From: Synergistaceae bacterium
Lineage (GTDB): Bacteria > Synergistota > Synergistia > Synergistales > Synergistaceae
NCBI GenBank assembly: GCA_031269875.1
Contig: JAISYM010000036.1
Coordinates: 1-37,859, forward strand
Length of the DNA: 37,859 nucleotides
Direction of reading: 5' to 3'
The position numbers were made by a program, and so were the translations under genes. Positions within the stretch are counted from its first letter, which is position 1. Each line of letters opens with the position of its first letter. This document shows, in pieces, positions 25,489-33,235 of this stretch. Under the pieces are notes generated by a model. The model made no database searches. It saw nothing but the letters and a program-made list of their open reading frames with translations, and was not told where the DNA came from.

Positions 25489-26352
25489 CTATTCGCCGTT
25501 AAGCCAGAATACGGCGCCTGATATTTTATCCCCGTATTCAGGAAGGCTCAAAACCATCGACGCGATTCTCCCGGAAACGTCCGACTCGAGCCGCGCCGAT
25601 CCTCTGGGATCCTTCCGCTCTATAACGTACATTTCCATCGCCGCCGCGCCGCTGTCGTTGATGACATGCCACACCTTCTCGATTTCATCCGATCGCCCGG
25701 TTCGGGTTCCCATTTCAAAATCTATCGCCGGGTTTACGTCGATCGTGACAAAATCAGGATCGCAACGCCCCTTTCCGCATAAGATGAGCCGCTCCTCCAA
25801 CGCGTCATAATTGCCCCGATTGCTTCTGTCAAACGAGTACAAACCCACGCCGGTCCTTGGCGAAAAACTTTTCAGCAGGCTGTATATCCGCGCATAGCAC
25901 TCCATAAAGCACGTATTGTCAATAGCCTTGCTGTGCGCTATCTCGAAAAGGCTTCCCTCCCAATATTCCTGAGGCTGGCTCGTTACCAGAGCTTCCATAA
26001 ACGTCTTCAGCATCAGAAGGCTTTCGTCTGTCTTTAAACGCCCGTCTGCATCATGCGGCGCGCGCGACAGATCAAGCCGAATAAATGGGAGCAGCTCTCT
26101 CTCTCTAAAGAAGTCAAACAACCCCTCTCGCGCTAGGGCGTCAGGCGCGCCGTCCGAGCCAGCGGTAACACCGTCATCGAATACGCCCTCGAAATAGATG
26201 TAATCACCCGCAAAATCCCTCTGAACCGCAACCAGCCGCCGCTTTAGCTTCTCTTTCAGAGCTTCGCCCAGCTTGCCTATATTAAATATCTTTCGCGGCA
26301 GGTCTAACGGTTTGACCGGTTTTGCGTCCGACGAATCGACTGCTTTCTCCAA
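25489..26352 (-). CDS. Free-standing GH39-like domain protein, truncated paralogue of the 34156 regulator
   Basis: This 287-residue protein is clearly homologous to residues about 357-650 of the AraC-type regulator at 34156-36582. For example, KIFNIGKLGEAL...GDYIYFEGVFDDG corresponds to KIFKIGRLGEAL...GDYIYFQGVFGDG. The fold expected is the GH39 (clan GH-A) barrel. At the acid/base position it has SLFEIAHS instead of the usual Asn-Glu-Pro; the nucleophile-region Glu245 (YVIER) remains. It lacks the last ~150 residues of the regulator's domain and has no DNA-binding region, signal peptide or membrane segment. TTG 26352 is preceded by GGGGGG at eight bases. A binding or sensory role is more likely than hydrolysis. 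Confidence 0.75.
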   Translation of the reverse strand: MEKAVDSSDAKPVKPLDLPRKIFNIGKLGEALKEKLKRRLVAVQRDFAGDYIYFEGVFDDGVTAGSDGAPDALAREGLFDFFRERELLPFIRLDLSRAPHDADGRLKTDESLLMLKTFMEALVTSQPQEYWEGSLFEIAHSKAIDNTCFMECYARIYSLLKSFSPRTGVGLYSFDRSNRGNYDALEERLILCGKGRCDPDFVTIDVNPAIDFEMGTRTGRSDEIEKVWHVINDSGAAAMEMYVIERKDPRGSARLESDVSGRIASMVLSLPEYGDKISGAVFWLNGE

Positions 26353-26498
26353 TTTTTTTTCCCCCCTCTCCCCACGGATTGAATGACTGAATTATACGCA
26401 TTGCGAGGGAGGCAGGGTTTAGTACTCATACTAGTTATCTTCTTCATAATTTATGGAAGATCGACTAGGTGATGAGGCCGGTATAAGCCTTAATGTAA

Positions 26499-27800
26499 TT
26501 AAAGAATCAGAAGCACTGATATATCGTTAACATTCGTTCCGGTAGGTCCGGTATTGACAAGCCTCCGCACTTTTTTTAGAATCGTGTGGCTGTCATTGTT
26601 CTCAAGAAAAGTGTGAGGCGTGAGACCTCTCGCGCGAAACTCGCTCATTACCTCTCCGTCGACTATGCCTCCCGCTGAGTCCGTTGGCCCGTCAGTTCCA
26701 TCGGAGCCAAAGGAGAAGATAACCACACCTTCCAAGCCGTCTATGCCGGCGGAAGCCGCGAGCGCCAATTCCTGATTCCTCCCACCACGGCCGCTGCCGC
26801 GGATGCGGACGACGGTTTCCCCGCCAAATATGACGGCGCATGGCGGCTTTATGGCGGAGTCCCCGCTCTTTATCGCCCGCGCCGCCGACGATATCAGTCT
26901 GCCCGCTTCTCTAGCCTCACAGTCCATCTCCGTACACAAGACAAAGGGCTCATAGCCCAGAGATCTCGAAACGTCCTCCGCCGCTTTGCACAGCGTCCTG
27001 ACGCTTCCGCTCACGACGCTCGTCACGTTAGGCGTCTCGGACGGCGTTTCCAAATTCAGGCGCTCGGCAAGCGCGTCCGAGACAGGGATCTTATATCGCT
27101 CTATCGCGCTCCACGCGTCATTTACCGTGGAAAGATCCGGCGCCGCCGGGCCGGAGGCTATGATGTCCAGACGATCGCCTATCACGTCTGACAGGACGAC
27201 CGAGAATACCCGCGCCGGTTCGCAGAGCTTGGCGAATCTCCCAGCCTTCACCGCGGAGAGCCGCTTTCTGACAATGTTGAACTCCGAAATATCCGCCCCG
27301 CTCGCCAAAAGATTCGCGGAGAGGCGAGCCATATCGTCCAATGTTACTCCGGGTAGCGGTTTTTCAAAGAGAGCCGATCCGCCGCCGGAGACGAGGAATA
27401 TGAGCTCATCGGACTCCATGAGGCCGGAAGCCAGCTCGATAGCCCTCTCTGTGGCCGCGACGGAATTTTGATCAGGAATAGGATGCCCGGCCTCAAAAAT
27501 CTCGAAGTTTCCAATCGCGCCATTCGAGTGCCCGTACTTCGTGATGACAATTCCGCTTTCGATGCGTCCGCCAAGCTGCTCATAAGCCGCGCGCGACATG
27601 CTCCACGCGGCCTTTCCGATGGCAAGAAGGTGAAGCCCGCGTGAGAAAACATGTTCGGCCAGTGCGTTTTTCACCGCCTGATGCGGCAGGTTTGCCGCGA
27701 TAGAGCGAACGATTATCTCGTTTGCGTCCCGATACAGCCGTTTTAAGTCATCCCGCGCCGAGTCATCGGGAAAATCAATTGTGCGAGAACTTTCGAACAC
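26499..27800 (-). CDS. Glycerate 2-kinase (GckA/TtuD type, MOFRL domain)
   Basis: This protein of about 433 residues is in the DUF4147-MOFRL family. The N-terminal Rossmann-like domain includes LLAIGKAAWSM, FEAGHPIPDQNS and the FLVSGGGSALFEKPLPGVTL motif, followed by NIVRKRLSAVKAGR and VLSDVIGDRLDIIASGPA. The C-terminal MOFRL domain has FGGETVVRIRGSGRGGRNQELALA, FSFGSDGTDGPTDSAGG and ends TGPTGTNVNDI. It phosphorylates D-glycerate to 2-phosphoglycerate, feeding serine, tartronate or glyoxylate catabolism into glycolysis. I prefer GTG 27800, with GGGGGAG eight bases upstream, over GTG 27809, which overlaps the ribosome-binding site. It follows the OpuB-type transporter closely, suggesting one transcript. 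Confidence 0.93.
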   Translation of the reverse strand: MFESSRTIDFPDDSARDDLKRLYRDANEIIVRSIAANLPHQAVKNALAEHVFSRGLHLLAIGKAAWSMSRAAYEQLGGRIESGIVITKYGHSNGAIGNFEIFEAGHPIPDQNSVAATERAIELASGLMESDELIFLVSGGGSALFEKPLPGVTLDDMARLSANLLASGADISEFNIVRKRLSAVKAGRFAKLCEPARVFSVVLSDVIGDRLDIIASGPAAPDLSTVNDAWSAIERYKIPVSDALAERLNLETPSETPNVTSVVSGSVRTLCKAAEDVSRSLGYEPFVLCTEMDCEAREAGRLISSAARAIKSGDSAIKPPCAVIFGGETVVRIRGSGRGGRNQELALAASAGIDGLEGVVIFSFGSDGTDGPTDSAGGIVDGEVMSEFRARGLTPHTFLENNDSHTILKKVRRLVNTGPTGTNVNDISVLLIL

Positions 27801-27818
27801 GCTAATCACTCCCCCATC

Positions 27819-28478
27819 TCAGGCGGGCTCTCCGCCTCCGCGCGCTTGCGCCCCCGGATCGGCCCGTCTGGCAAAATACCTCTCAAGGGCAAGAAGCGCG
27901 TTGTTTACCGCTACCGAGAGCAGTATGGCAAGTATCGCGCCCCAGATTATCTTGACGTACAGAAGCTGCCTCATTCCCTCAAAGAGTATCGTTCCGATGC
28001 CGCCCGCGCCTATTGCGTACGCGACGCAGGCTATTCCGATTGTCGATACCGAAGCCATTCTGACGCCGGCGATGAAGGCCGGCATCGCGAGGGGCAGTTC
28101 GATCTTTCGGAAAACTTCGAACGGAGAGCAGCCCATCGCCATTCCGGCTTCTTTTAAGAGCGGGTCAATATCTTCGAGCCCGCCAAGAAAATTTCTCACC
28201 AGAAAGAAAAGCGAGTACGAGACAAGCACGATAACCGCAGTCCCGGTACCGAGGCCCGTAAACGGAATCAAAACGGCGAAAAACGCCAGCGACGGTACCG
28301 CGTAAAATATTTCGAGCACTACGAGCGCCGGCGCTATCAGTACTCGGTGCCTGTATATCAGGCATGTAACAAGAGCGCTTATCGGTATTGCGAAAAAAAG
28401 CGTCAATAACAAAATCTCAACGTGCCCAAAGAGGGCGCGTGATATATTCGCGTAATAGTTAACCAGATACGCTATCAT
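27819..28478 (-). CDS. Glycine betaine/choline-type ABC permease (OpuBB/OpuCB family)
   Basis: This protein of about 219 residues has six predicted membrane segments and the binding-protein-dependent transport signature EAGMAMGCSPFEVFRKIELPLAMPAFIAGVRMASV, which docks on the ATPase. Other family features are YAVPSLAFFAVLIPFTGLGTG and AIGAGGIGTILFEGM. ATG 28478 overlaps the ATPase stop by 20 bases and gives a normal length; an upstream start at 28529 would extend deep into the ATPase. It is the last transporter gene of a four-gene system in the order permease, binding protein, ATPase, permease. Confidence 0.9.
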   Translation of the reverse strand: MIAYLVNYYANISRALFGHVEILLLTLFFAIPISALVTCLIYRHRVLIAPALVVLEIFYAVPSLAFFAVLIPFTGLGTGTAVIVLVSYSLFFLVRNFLGGLEDIDPLLKEAGMAMGCSPFEVFRKIELPLAMPAFIAGVRMASVSTIGIACVAYAIGAGGIGTILFEGMRQLLYVKIIWGAILAILLSVAVNNALLALERYFARRADPGAQARGGGEPA

Positions 28479-29268
28479 GTACCGTGCCGTCAGAAGGACG
28501 CCCGCAAACGCCGCCGCGCTCCTCCGCACGTCTTATGGCCTCCAGACTGAGGAAGCCCAAAAGTTTCTTCGCGTAGTCAGAATCCGGCGCTTTTATCAGT
28601 TCGGCCGGCGTCCCATATCGGATCAATTCGCCCTCGTTCATAACGGCCACCCTGTCGCCGAGGCGAAAGGCCTCGTCAAGATCGTGCGTCACAAACAGAA
28701 TAGTCGAGCGATCCGCGCGATGAATCCTGAGAAGATCATCCTGCAGCCGCGCGCGCGTTATGGCGTCAAGCGCGCCGAACGGCTCGTCCATGAGCAGAAC
28801 CTTGGGCGATCCCGCTATCGCTCGGGCGATCCCGACACGCTGCTGCTGTCCGCCGGATAACTGCGAAGGATATCTGCCGGCAAAATCATCCGGCAGCCCC
28901 ATAAGTTCCAGAAGCTCAGAGGTGCGGGCCCGAATCCGCTCCGCGTTCCATCCCAGTATCTCCGGCACGGTCGCGATGTTTCCGCGAACGGTCATGTGCG
29001 GAAAGAGCGCGGCTGATTGAAGCACATACCCAATCTTCTTGCGAAGTTCGATAACGTCAAGTCCGGCCGTATCCTCCCCGTAAAAGGATATCCGCCCGGA
29101 CGACGGCTGGATCAGGCGATTGACCATCTTGAGCAGCGTAGTCTTCCCTGAGCCGGACGCGCCCATCAGGACGACCAGCGCGCCGTCTGGAACGGACATT
29201 GTAACGCTCCTAACCGCGGCGTGCCCCCGATAAAACTTGCTTACGTCCGCAAATTCTATCGCGTTCAA
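28459..29268 (-). CDS. Glycine betaine/choline-type ABC ATPase (OpuBA/OpuCA family)
   Basis: This is a 269-residue ATPase with Walker A GASGSGKTT, the Q-loop VLQSAALFPHMTV, signature LSGGQQQRVGIA, Walker B VLLMDEPFGALD and H-loop FVTHDLDEAF. YGTPAELIKAPDSDYAKKLLG is typical of the OpuCA/ProV group. Unlike OpuA/OpuCA proteins it has no C-terminal pair of CBS domains, only about 30 extra residues, so the ionic-strength sensing described for those domains is not expected. It lies 14 bases after the binding-protein gene and overlaps the next permease. Confidence 0.94.
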   Translation of the reverse strand: MNAIEFADVSKFYRGHAAVRSVTMSVPDGALVVLMGASGSGKTTLLKMVNRLIQPSSGRISFYGEDTAGLDVIELRKKIGYVLQSAALFPHMTVRGNIATVPEILGWNAERIRARTSELLELMGLPDDFAGRYPSQLSGGQQQRVGIARAIAGSPKVLLMDEPFGALDAITRARLQDDLLRIHRADRSTILFVTHDLDEAFRLGDRVAVMNEGELIRYGTPAELIKAPDSDYAKKLLGFLSLEAIRRAEERGGVCGRPSDGTVHDSVSG

Positions 29269-29282
29269 CTCAATCGGCCGTC

Positions 29283-30179
29283 TTACTTTACGAAACCTTT
29301 CTCCTTGAGGAACGTTCCGGCAACCTCCCTGTACTCTTTTCCATCGAGATCGACCCGGGCGTTCAAAGCCTGCATAGTCGCGCTGTCGAGAGCCGCGCTT
29401 ATACGATTCAGAACTTCCGCTATCCCTGGGGACGCCTTGAGCGCGTCTCCGCGAATTATGGGAACCATGTTATAGGGCGGCCAGAATGATATGTCGTCCT
29501 CCACCGCGATTATGTCGCCCTTCGCGAGATGGGCGTCCGTAGTGAAGCAGACGTTCACGTCGGCCTCCCCGTTGCGGAGCACCTCGTACTTTATCCCCTT
29601 GTCGAACACTCGGACGCTCTTAAATTCAAACCCGCCGAGCCTGGCCTTCAATCCCGCAAGCCCATCCGGCCTCTCTTCAAACTCAGGGGTGGCGCAGAGA
29701 CGCAAGTTTGGCGCGGCTGCGGAAAGATCGGTAAGCGTCTTGACGCCATATTTCAGAGCGATTTCCCTCCTAATCGCCACGCCCTGAGAGTTATTGAGCG
29801 GGGCCATGTCGAGCGCGGTCATGCCAAATTTTTCGGCGTAACCGGACTTTACCTTCGCGTAGGCGGATTTTGGGTCAAAGTCCGGAGTCTCCTTCAACAC
29901 GGTCAAAAGCGCCGTGGACGTATATTCCGGGTACAGATCGAGATCACCAGCCATAAGCGCGGCCTGGATGATCGCCGTTCCGCCTAGCGCTTGCTTCCGG
30001 TCGACCTCAAAACCACTGGACTCCAAGGCTTGAGCGAAAATCTCGCTGATAAGGATGCTCTCGGTGAAATCCTTCGAACCGATAACTACCTTCGTCTTCG
30101 CCGCGCCAGACGCAAGACCGGCGAAAAGACATGAAGCGGCCAACAGAACCGACACGGCGGCAATCGCTTTTTTCGACAA
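29283..30179 (-). CDS. Glycine betaine/choline-type substrate-binding protein (OpuBC/OpuCC family)
   Basis: This is a 298-residue OpuAC-like binding protein. Its signal peptide (KKAIAAVSVLLAASCLFAGLASGA, cleavage about residue 25) contains a Cys (SCLFAG) that does not match a good lipobox. Mature motifs VVIGSKDFTESILISEIFAQALE, GGTAIIQAALMAGDLDLYPEYTSTAL and NSQGVAIRR are characteristic. Relatives bind glycine betaine, choline, carnitine or other quaternary amines; the ligand here is not deducible. TTG 30179 is preceded by GGAGAGGG. It is encoded as the second gene of the operon. Confidence 0.93.
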   Translation of the reverse strand: MSKKAIAAVSVLLAASCLFAGLASGAAKTKVVIGSKDFTESILISEIFAQALESSGFEVDRKQALGGTAIIQAALMAGDLDLYPEYTSTALLTVLKETPDFDPKSAYAKVKSGYAEKFGMTALDMAPLNNSQGVAIRREIALKYGVKTLTDLSAAAPNLRLCATPEFEERPDGLAGLKARLGGFEFKSVRVFDKGIKYEVLRNGEADVNVCFTTDAHLAKGDIIAVEDDISFWPPYNMVPIIRGDALKASPGIAEVLNRISAALDSATMQALNARVDLDGKEYREVAGTFLKEKGFVK

Positions 30180-30250
30180 TTTTACCCTCTCCTTTTTTTG
30201 CCCACAGGCATCCGTTACTTTTATTTTATCACCGCTGAGGCCGGTTTATC

Positions 30251-30886
30251 TCACTGCCCCCCGCGATTTTTGTATCTAGTCGAAATAACATATAGAAGCT
30301 GAAAGAGGGCTTCGATCGAGAGGGAAATCGCCATCGTGCTGACGGCGCCTGCCAAAAGGATATCCATCCTGTACTGAGATAACCCGGAAAGTATCAGCTC
30401 TCCCAGACCTCCCGCGCCAATATAAGCCGCGAGCGTCGCACCCGCGGAGATGGAGAGCCCGGATATCCTGAGCCCTGTAATGATAAGCGGAGCGGCGAGC
30501 GGCAGACGTATCCTCCAGAATACGCGGCGGTCGCTCATGGCGCAGGCGCGGGCCGCCTCGATTATTCCGGGGCCGGCGGAGTTCAGGGCGCGGGCCGTGT
30601 TGATTATCACCGGCGACAGGCCGAGGATCACCAGCGCAAAGAGCGCAGGTAAAAAACCCGTCCCCATTACAGGCATGAGAATCAGCATAGTCGCTATCGA
30701 GGGTACGACGCGCAGCGAACTTGCCACGCTGGTGGCGACGCTGTCGAAAAAACGATTTTTAAAACAGAGCGTCCCCACCGCGACGCCTATTAAAAAACAC
30801 AAAAAAAGCGCGGTCACGGAGAGCGTGAGATGCTGCGCCGCGAGCGCGGCGTACTTTATCCTGTTGTTCAAGATATACTCGAACAT
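30251..30886 (-). CDS. Glycine betaine/choline-type ABC permease (OpuBD/OpuCD family)
   Basis: This is a 211-residue permease with about six membrane segments. The cytoplasmic loop IIEAARACAMSDRRVFWRIRLPLAAPLIITGLRISGL matches the EAA motif, followed by AAYIGAGGLGELILSGL, conserved in OpuB/OpuC permeases. It leads the operon of four transporter genes plus glycerate kinase. A TATAAT box lies upstream on the minus strand (30934-30939) with a poor -35. GAGGGG precedes ATG 30886 by eight to nine bases. It pairs with the permease at 27819 to form the channel. Osmoprotectant uptake is the classic role, but amine nutrition is equally possible in an anaerobe. Confidence 0.92.
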   Translation of the reverse strand: MFEYILNNRIKYAALAAQHLTLSVTALFLCFLIGVAVGTLCFKNRFFDSVATSVASSLRVVPSIATMLILMPVMGTGFLPALFALVILGLSPVIINTARALNSAGPGIIEAARACAMSDRRVFWRIRLPLAAPLIITGLRISGLSISAGATLAAYIGAGGLGELILSGLSQYRMDILLAGAVSTMAISLSIEALFQLLYVISTRYKNRGGQ

Positions 30887-30965
30887 GCCCGATCCCCTCT
30901 TTTGCGCCGCTTTGCGTTCCGGCTTCAGGGGATATTATACGCCATCATAAAAAAACACAAAAAAA

Positions 30966-30991
30966 GGCCCCCGCAGCACGGGGGCCTTTTT
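30966..30991. terminator. Bidirectional intrinsic terminator
   Basis: The perfect stem GGCCCCCG (30966-30973) pairs with CGGGGGCC (30979-30986), loop CAGCA, with an A-rich tract on the left and TTTTT on the right. For the minus strand it ends the M20 operon and separates it from the OpuB-type operon. Confidence 0.92.
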
Positions 30992-31013
30992 GGCGTATGT
31001 GACCGGATCGTCA

Positions 31014-31036
31014 GGCCTTTGATTTCAAAATGGTAC
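31014..31036 (+). repeat. Partial copy of the GCCTTTGATTTCAAA repeat end
   Basis: The 15 bases GCCTTTGATTTCAAA are identical to 499-513, followed by ATGGTAC against TCGGTAT. The copy overlaps the stop codon and last codons of the M20 gene, so a repeat end has apparently become the 3' end of a coding region. Confidence 0.55.
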
Positions 31037-32479
31037 TACGTCCTTCGGAATGGCGCAGTTGTAAATCTCGCCGTTTAGCCTATTTATATGCTCCTGTTTC
31101 GCGTTTGCCACTATATCAGGGTTGTCTATGGCGTCGAGAGCCGTCATCGCCATGATCTTGCCAGCGTAAATCAAGCCCTTGTGAACGATTGAAGATTTTC
31201 CGGCCGCTACCCACTGCCATGAATGAGCGGACGTTCCAGTCGGAAAGCAGGTCACGAGCGTCTGCGCGGTCGGGGCGATCCAACTGGCGTCGCCGACGTC
31301 CGTCGAGCCCTTCATGGCCTCGTCGCTCATCGCGTAGGGGAACAGCTCGCCCTGCATCGGCTCGGACGCCATCGCTCTTGCCTTATCGGGATCAATATCG
31401 GGAAAGCTCCTTTTAATGATTCGGGCAACGCCGTCAGCTGTTCCGTCAGGAAGCGCGTCGGTATACCCGCGCGCGCAGTCCATCTCTGAAGCTGTGTACT
31501 CCAAATCGCCGAGTTCCATCATGTTCTCGTACATCACTCGCGCCAGCGTGTCGTTTACGATGTACTCGGAACAGGCACTGTCCCACTCCACTTCTATCGC
31601 AGTCCCCGTCATAAGCGCCGCGCCCTTGGCTATATCCGTGACGCGCTCGAATATTTCCCTCACCTGGTTTGATTTTGGGGCGCGTATAAAATAGAGTACG
31701 CTCGCGCTTGGCTGTACGACGTTGGGCGACTCCCCTCCGGCGTTCGTGTACGCGTAGTGTACGCGCGCGTCCTGTATGATGTGTTCGCGGAGGTAGTTAA
31801 CCCCGACGCTCATCAGCTCGGCCGCGTCCAGCGCGCTGCGCCCCAGTTCCGGCGCGGCCGCCGCGTGCGCGCTCGTACCCTTGAAGTGAAAGTATACCTG
31901 GTAATTCGCGAGTGAGCTTGTGCCCCATATTCTGGTCTCGGACCACGGGTGCCATGTGAGCATTACGTCCGTACCGGCAAACACGCCGTCCCGCGCCATG
32001 AACGCCTTTCCGGATCCGCTCTCCTCCGCCGGACAGCCGAAGAACTTTATCGTGGCGCGGCGATTCCGCCCCTCTTTCGCCAGGAAATCCTTTAATCCGA
32101 CCGCCGCCGCGAGAACCCCGGTACCCAGCGCGTTGTGCCCGCAGCCGTGCCCGTTGCCGCCTGCTTCGAGCGGTTTTTTCTCCGTTGAGCCGCTCACCTG
32201 GCTGAGGTTCGAGAGAGCGTCGTACTCCGCCAGAAAGCCTATCACGGGGCCGCCCTCGCCGTAGGTGGCGACGAACGCGTGTTCCATGCCGGCCGCGCCG
32301 CGCTGCACCTGAAACCCTTCGCTTTCGAGGGCCGATATCAGCGCGCCCGCTGACTTGGGCAGGTCGAAGCGCGTCTCGGCGTACCCCCAGATATCGTCAC
32401 TCACACGAGTGAACTTTTCCGCCTTGGCGTCTATCAGCCCCGCCAATTCCCTTTTCGCGTCCGCCGTCCTCCCCGCCAT
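31025..32479 (-). CDS. M20-family amidohydrolase (AbgB/p-aminobenzoyl-glutamate hydrolase-like)
   Basis: This is a 484-residue M20 metallohydrolase. Metal and catalytic motifs are GGNGHGCGHNALG (Cys-x-His pair), FGCPAEESGSGKAFM (the Glu-Glu general base pair), MLTWHPWSE and the lid/dimer segment FHFKGTSAHAAAAPELGRSALDA. The large insert and length match AbgB, which hydrolyses p-aminobenzoyl-glutamate; other relatives act on indole-3-acetyl-amino acids or N-acyl amino acids. The start is ATG 32479, whose A overlaps the preceding TGA (TGATG), so it is translationally coupled to the upstream membrane gene. A longer start at 32539 would overlap that gene. It is the last gene of a three-gene operon. 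Confidence 0.92.
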   Translation of the reverse strand: MAGRTADAKRELAGLIDAKAEKFTRVSDDIWGYAETRFDLPKSAGALISALESEGFQVQRGAAGMEHAFVATYGEGGPVIGFLAEYDALSNLSQVSGSTEKKPLEAGGNGHGCGHNALGTGVLAAAVGLKDFLAKEGRNRRATIKFFGCPAEESGSGKAFMARDGVFAGTDVMLTWHPWSETRIWGTSSLANYQVYFHFKGTSAHAAAAPELGRSALDAAELMSVGVNYLREHIIQDARVHYAYTNAGGESPNVVQPSASVLYFIRAPKSNQVREIFERVTDIAKGAALMTGTAIEVEWDSACSEYIVNDTLARVMYENMMELGDLEYTASEMDCARGYTDALPDGTADGVARIIKRSFPDIDPDKARAMASEPMQGELFPYAMSDEAMKGSTDVGDASWIAPTAQTLVTCFPTGTSAHSWQWVAAGKSSIVHKGLIYAGKIMAMTALDAIDNPDIVANAKQEHINRLNGEIYNCAIPKDVVPF

Positions 32480-33201
32480 CACTTCGTTCCGCCTTGCCGC
32501 GCGGGCTTCATCGCCAGCATCCCGCGCTTGTACATGCAATAGGCCGCAAACACCGACGCGAGCATGATCAGCGGGAGAAAGTAGCTCCCGTACCGCTGCA
32601 CAAACTTGCCGCCAAGCGCCAGGCAGAGCGCTATGGAGAGCGCGAACGGAACGACGGACACCTTCAGGCTCTTTAGGACGAACGGCGTCACCAGCGCCCC
32701 CAAAAGCGCGGGCATTATGTTCGCGAAGGCCGGCTGCAGTATCGGCCTGGAGAGGTAAGGGGTGATGTACTTGCCTATGATGAACATAGAGAGCATCAGA
32801 ATGGTCACAGTCACGAACGACGACACGCCTATGCAGATGATGGAGATGATATCGCCCTCGGCGCTCCCCGGCTCGACGCCCGCGAGCTTCATGCCGGAAA
32901 GGGCGCTCGGAAGCTTCATGTTCATAATGTTGCCGGTTATGCAGCTTAGGTATACGCCGCCAGCGCCGATCAGCGGATAGTATGATATGTTCTCAACGAT
33001 GGCCATTGGCGCGAACATCGCTATCAATCCGCCTGCGGCGGCCGCTATCTCGGCTATGTTGATCTGTATCTTGTAGAATATCGTGACTGCCAAGGGCACT
33101 GAGATCATAAGCGCGAGTGAGATGATGCTCGTGATCCGTCCGAGGTTATTAATTTTGTCGTCAAAAGCCCTTGATCTTTCGATGTCGCTGTTATTATTCA
33201 T
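32479..33201 (-). CDS. Multispanning membrane protein, partner of the DUF5058 protein
   Basis: This is a 240-residue integral membrane protein with about six hydrophobic segments: residues about 24-44, 50-66, 72-95, 122-148, 166-183 and 193-228. Features include a Pro/Gly-rich NISYYPLIGAGGVYLSCITGNIMNMKLPSAL stretch near 72-102 and an AGVEPGSAEGDIISI loop. I have no firm family name. It lies between the DUF5058 gene and an AbgB-like hydrolase, overlapping the latter. This suggests it forms one half of a two-component transporter for the hydrolase substrate. ATG 33201 has GGAGGGTG seven bases upstream. No signal peptide is expected. Confidence 0.8.
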   Translation of the reverse strand: MNNNSDIERSRAFDDKINNLGRITSIISLALMISVPLAVTIFYKIQINIAEIAAAAGGLIAMFAPMAIVENISYYPLIGAGGVYLSCITGNIMNMKLPSALSGMKLAGVEPGSAEGDIISIICIGVSSFVTVTILMLSMFIIGKYITPYLSRPILQPAFANIMPALLGALVTPFVLKSLKVSVVPFALSIALCLALGGKFVQRYGSYFLPLIMLASVFAAYCMYKRGMLAMKPARQGGTK

Positions 33202-33235
33202 TGTTTGTCACCCTCCTCGTATGCTGTAAAAAAAT

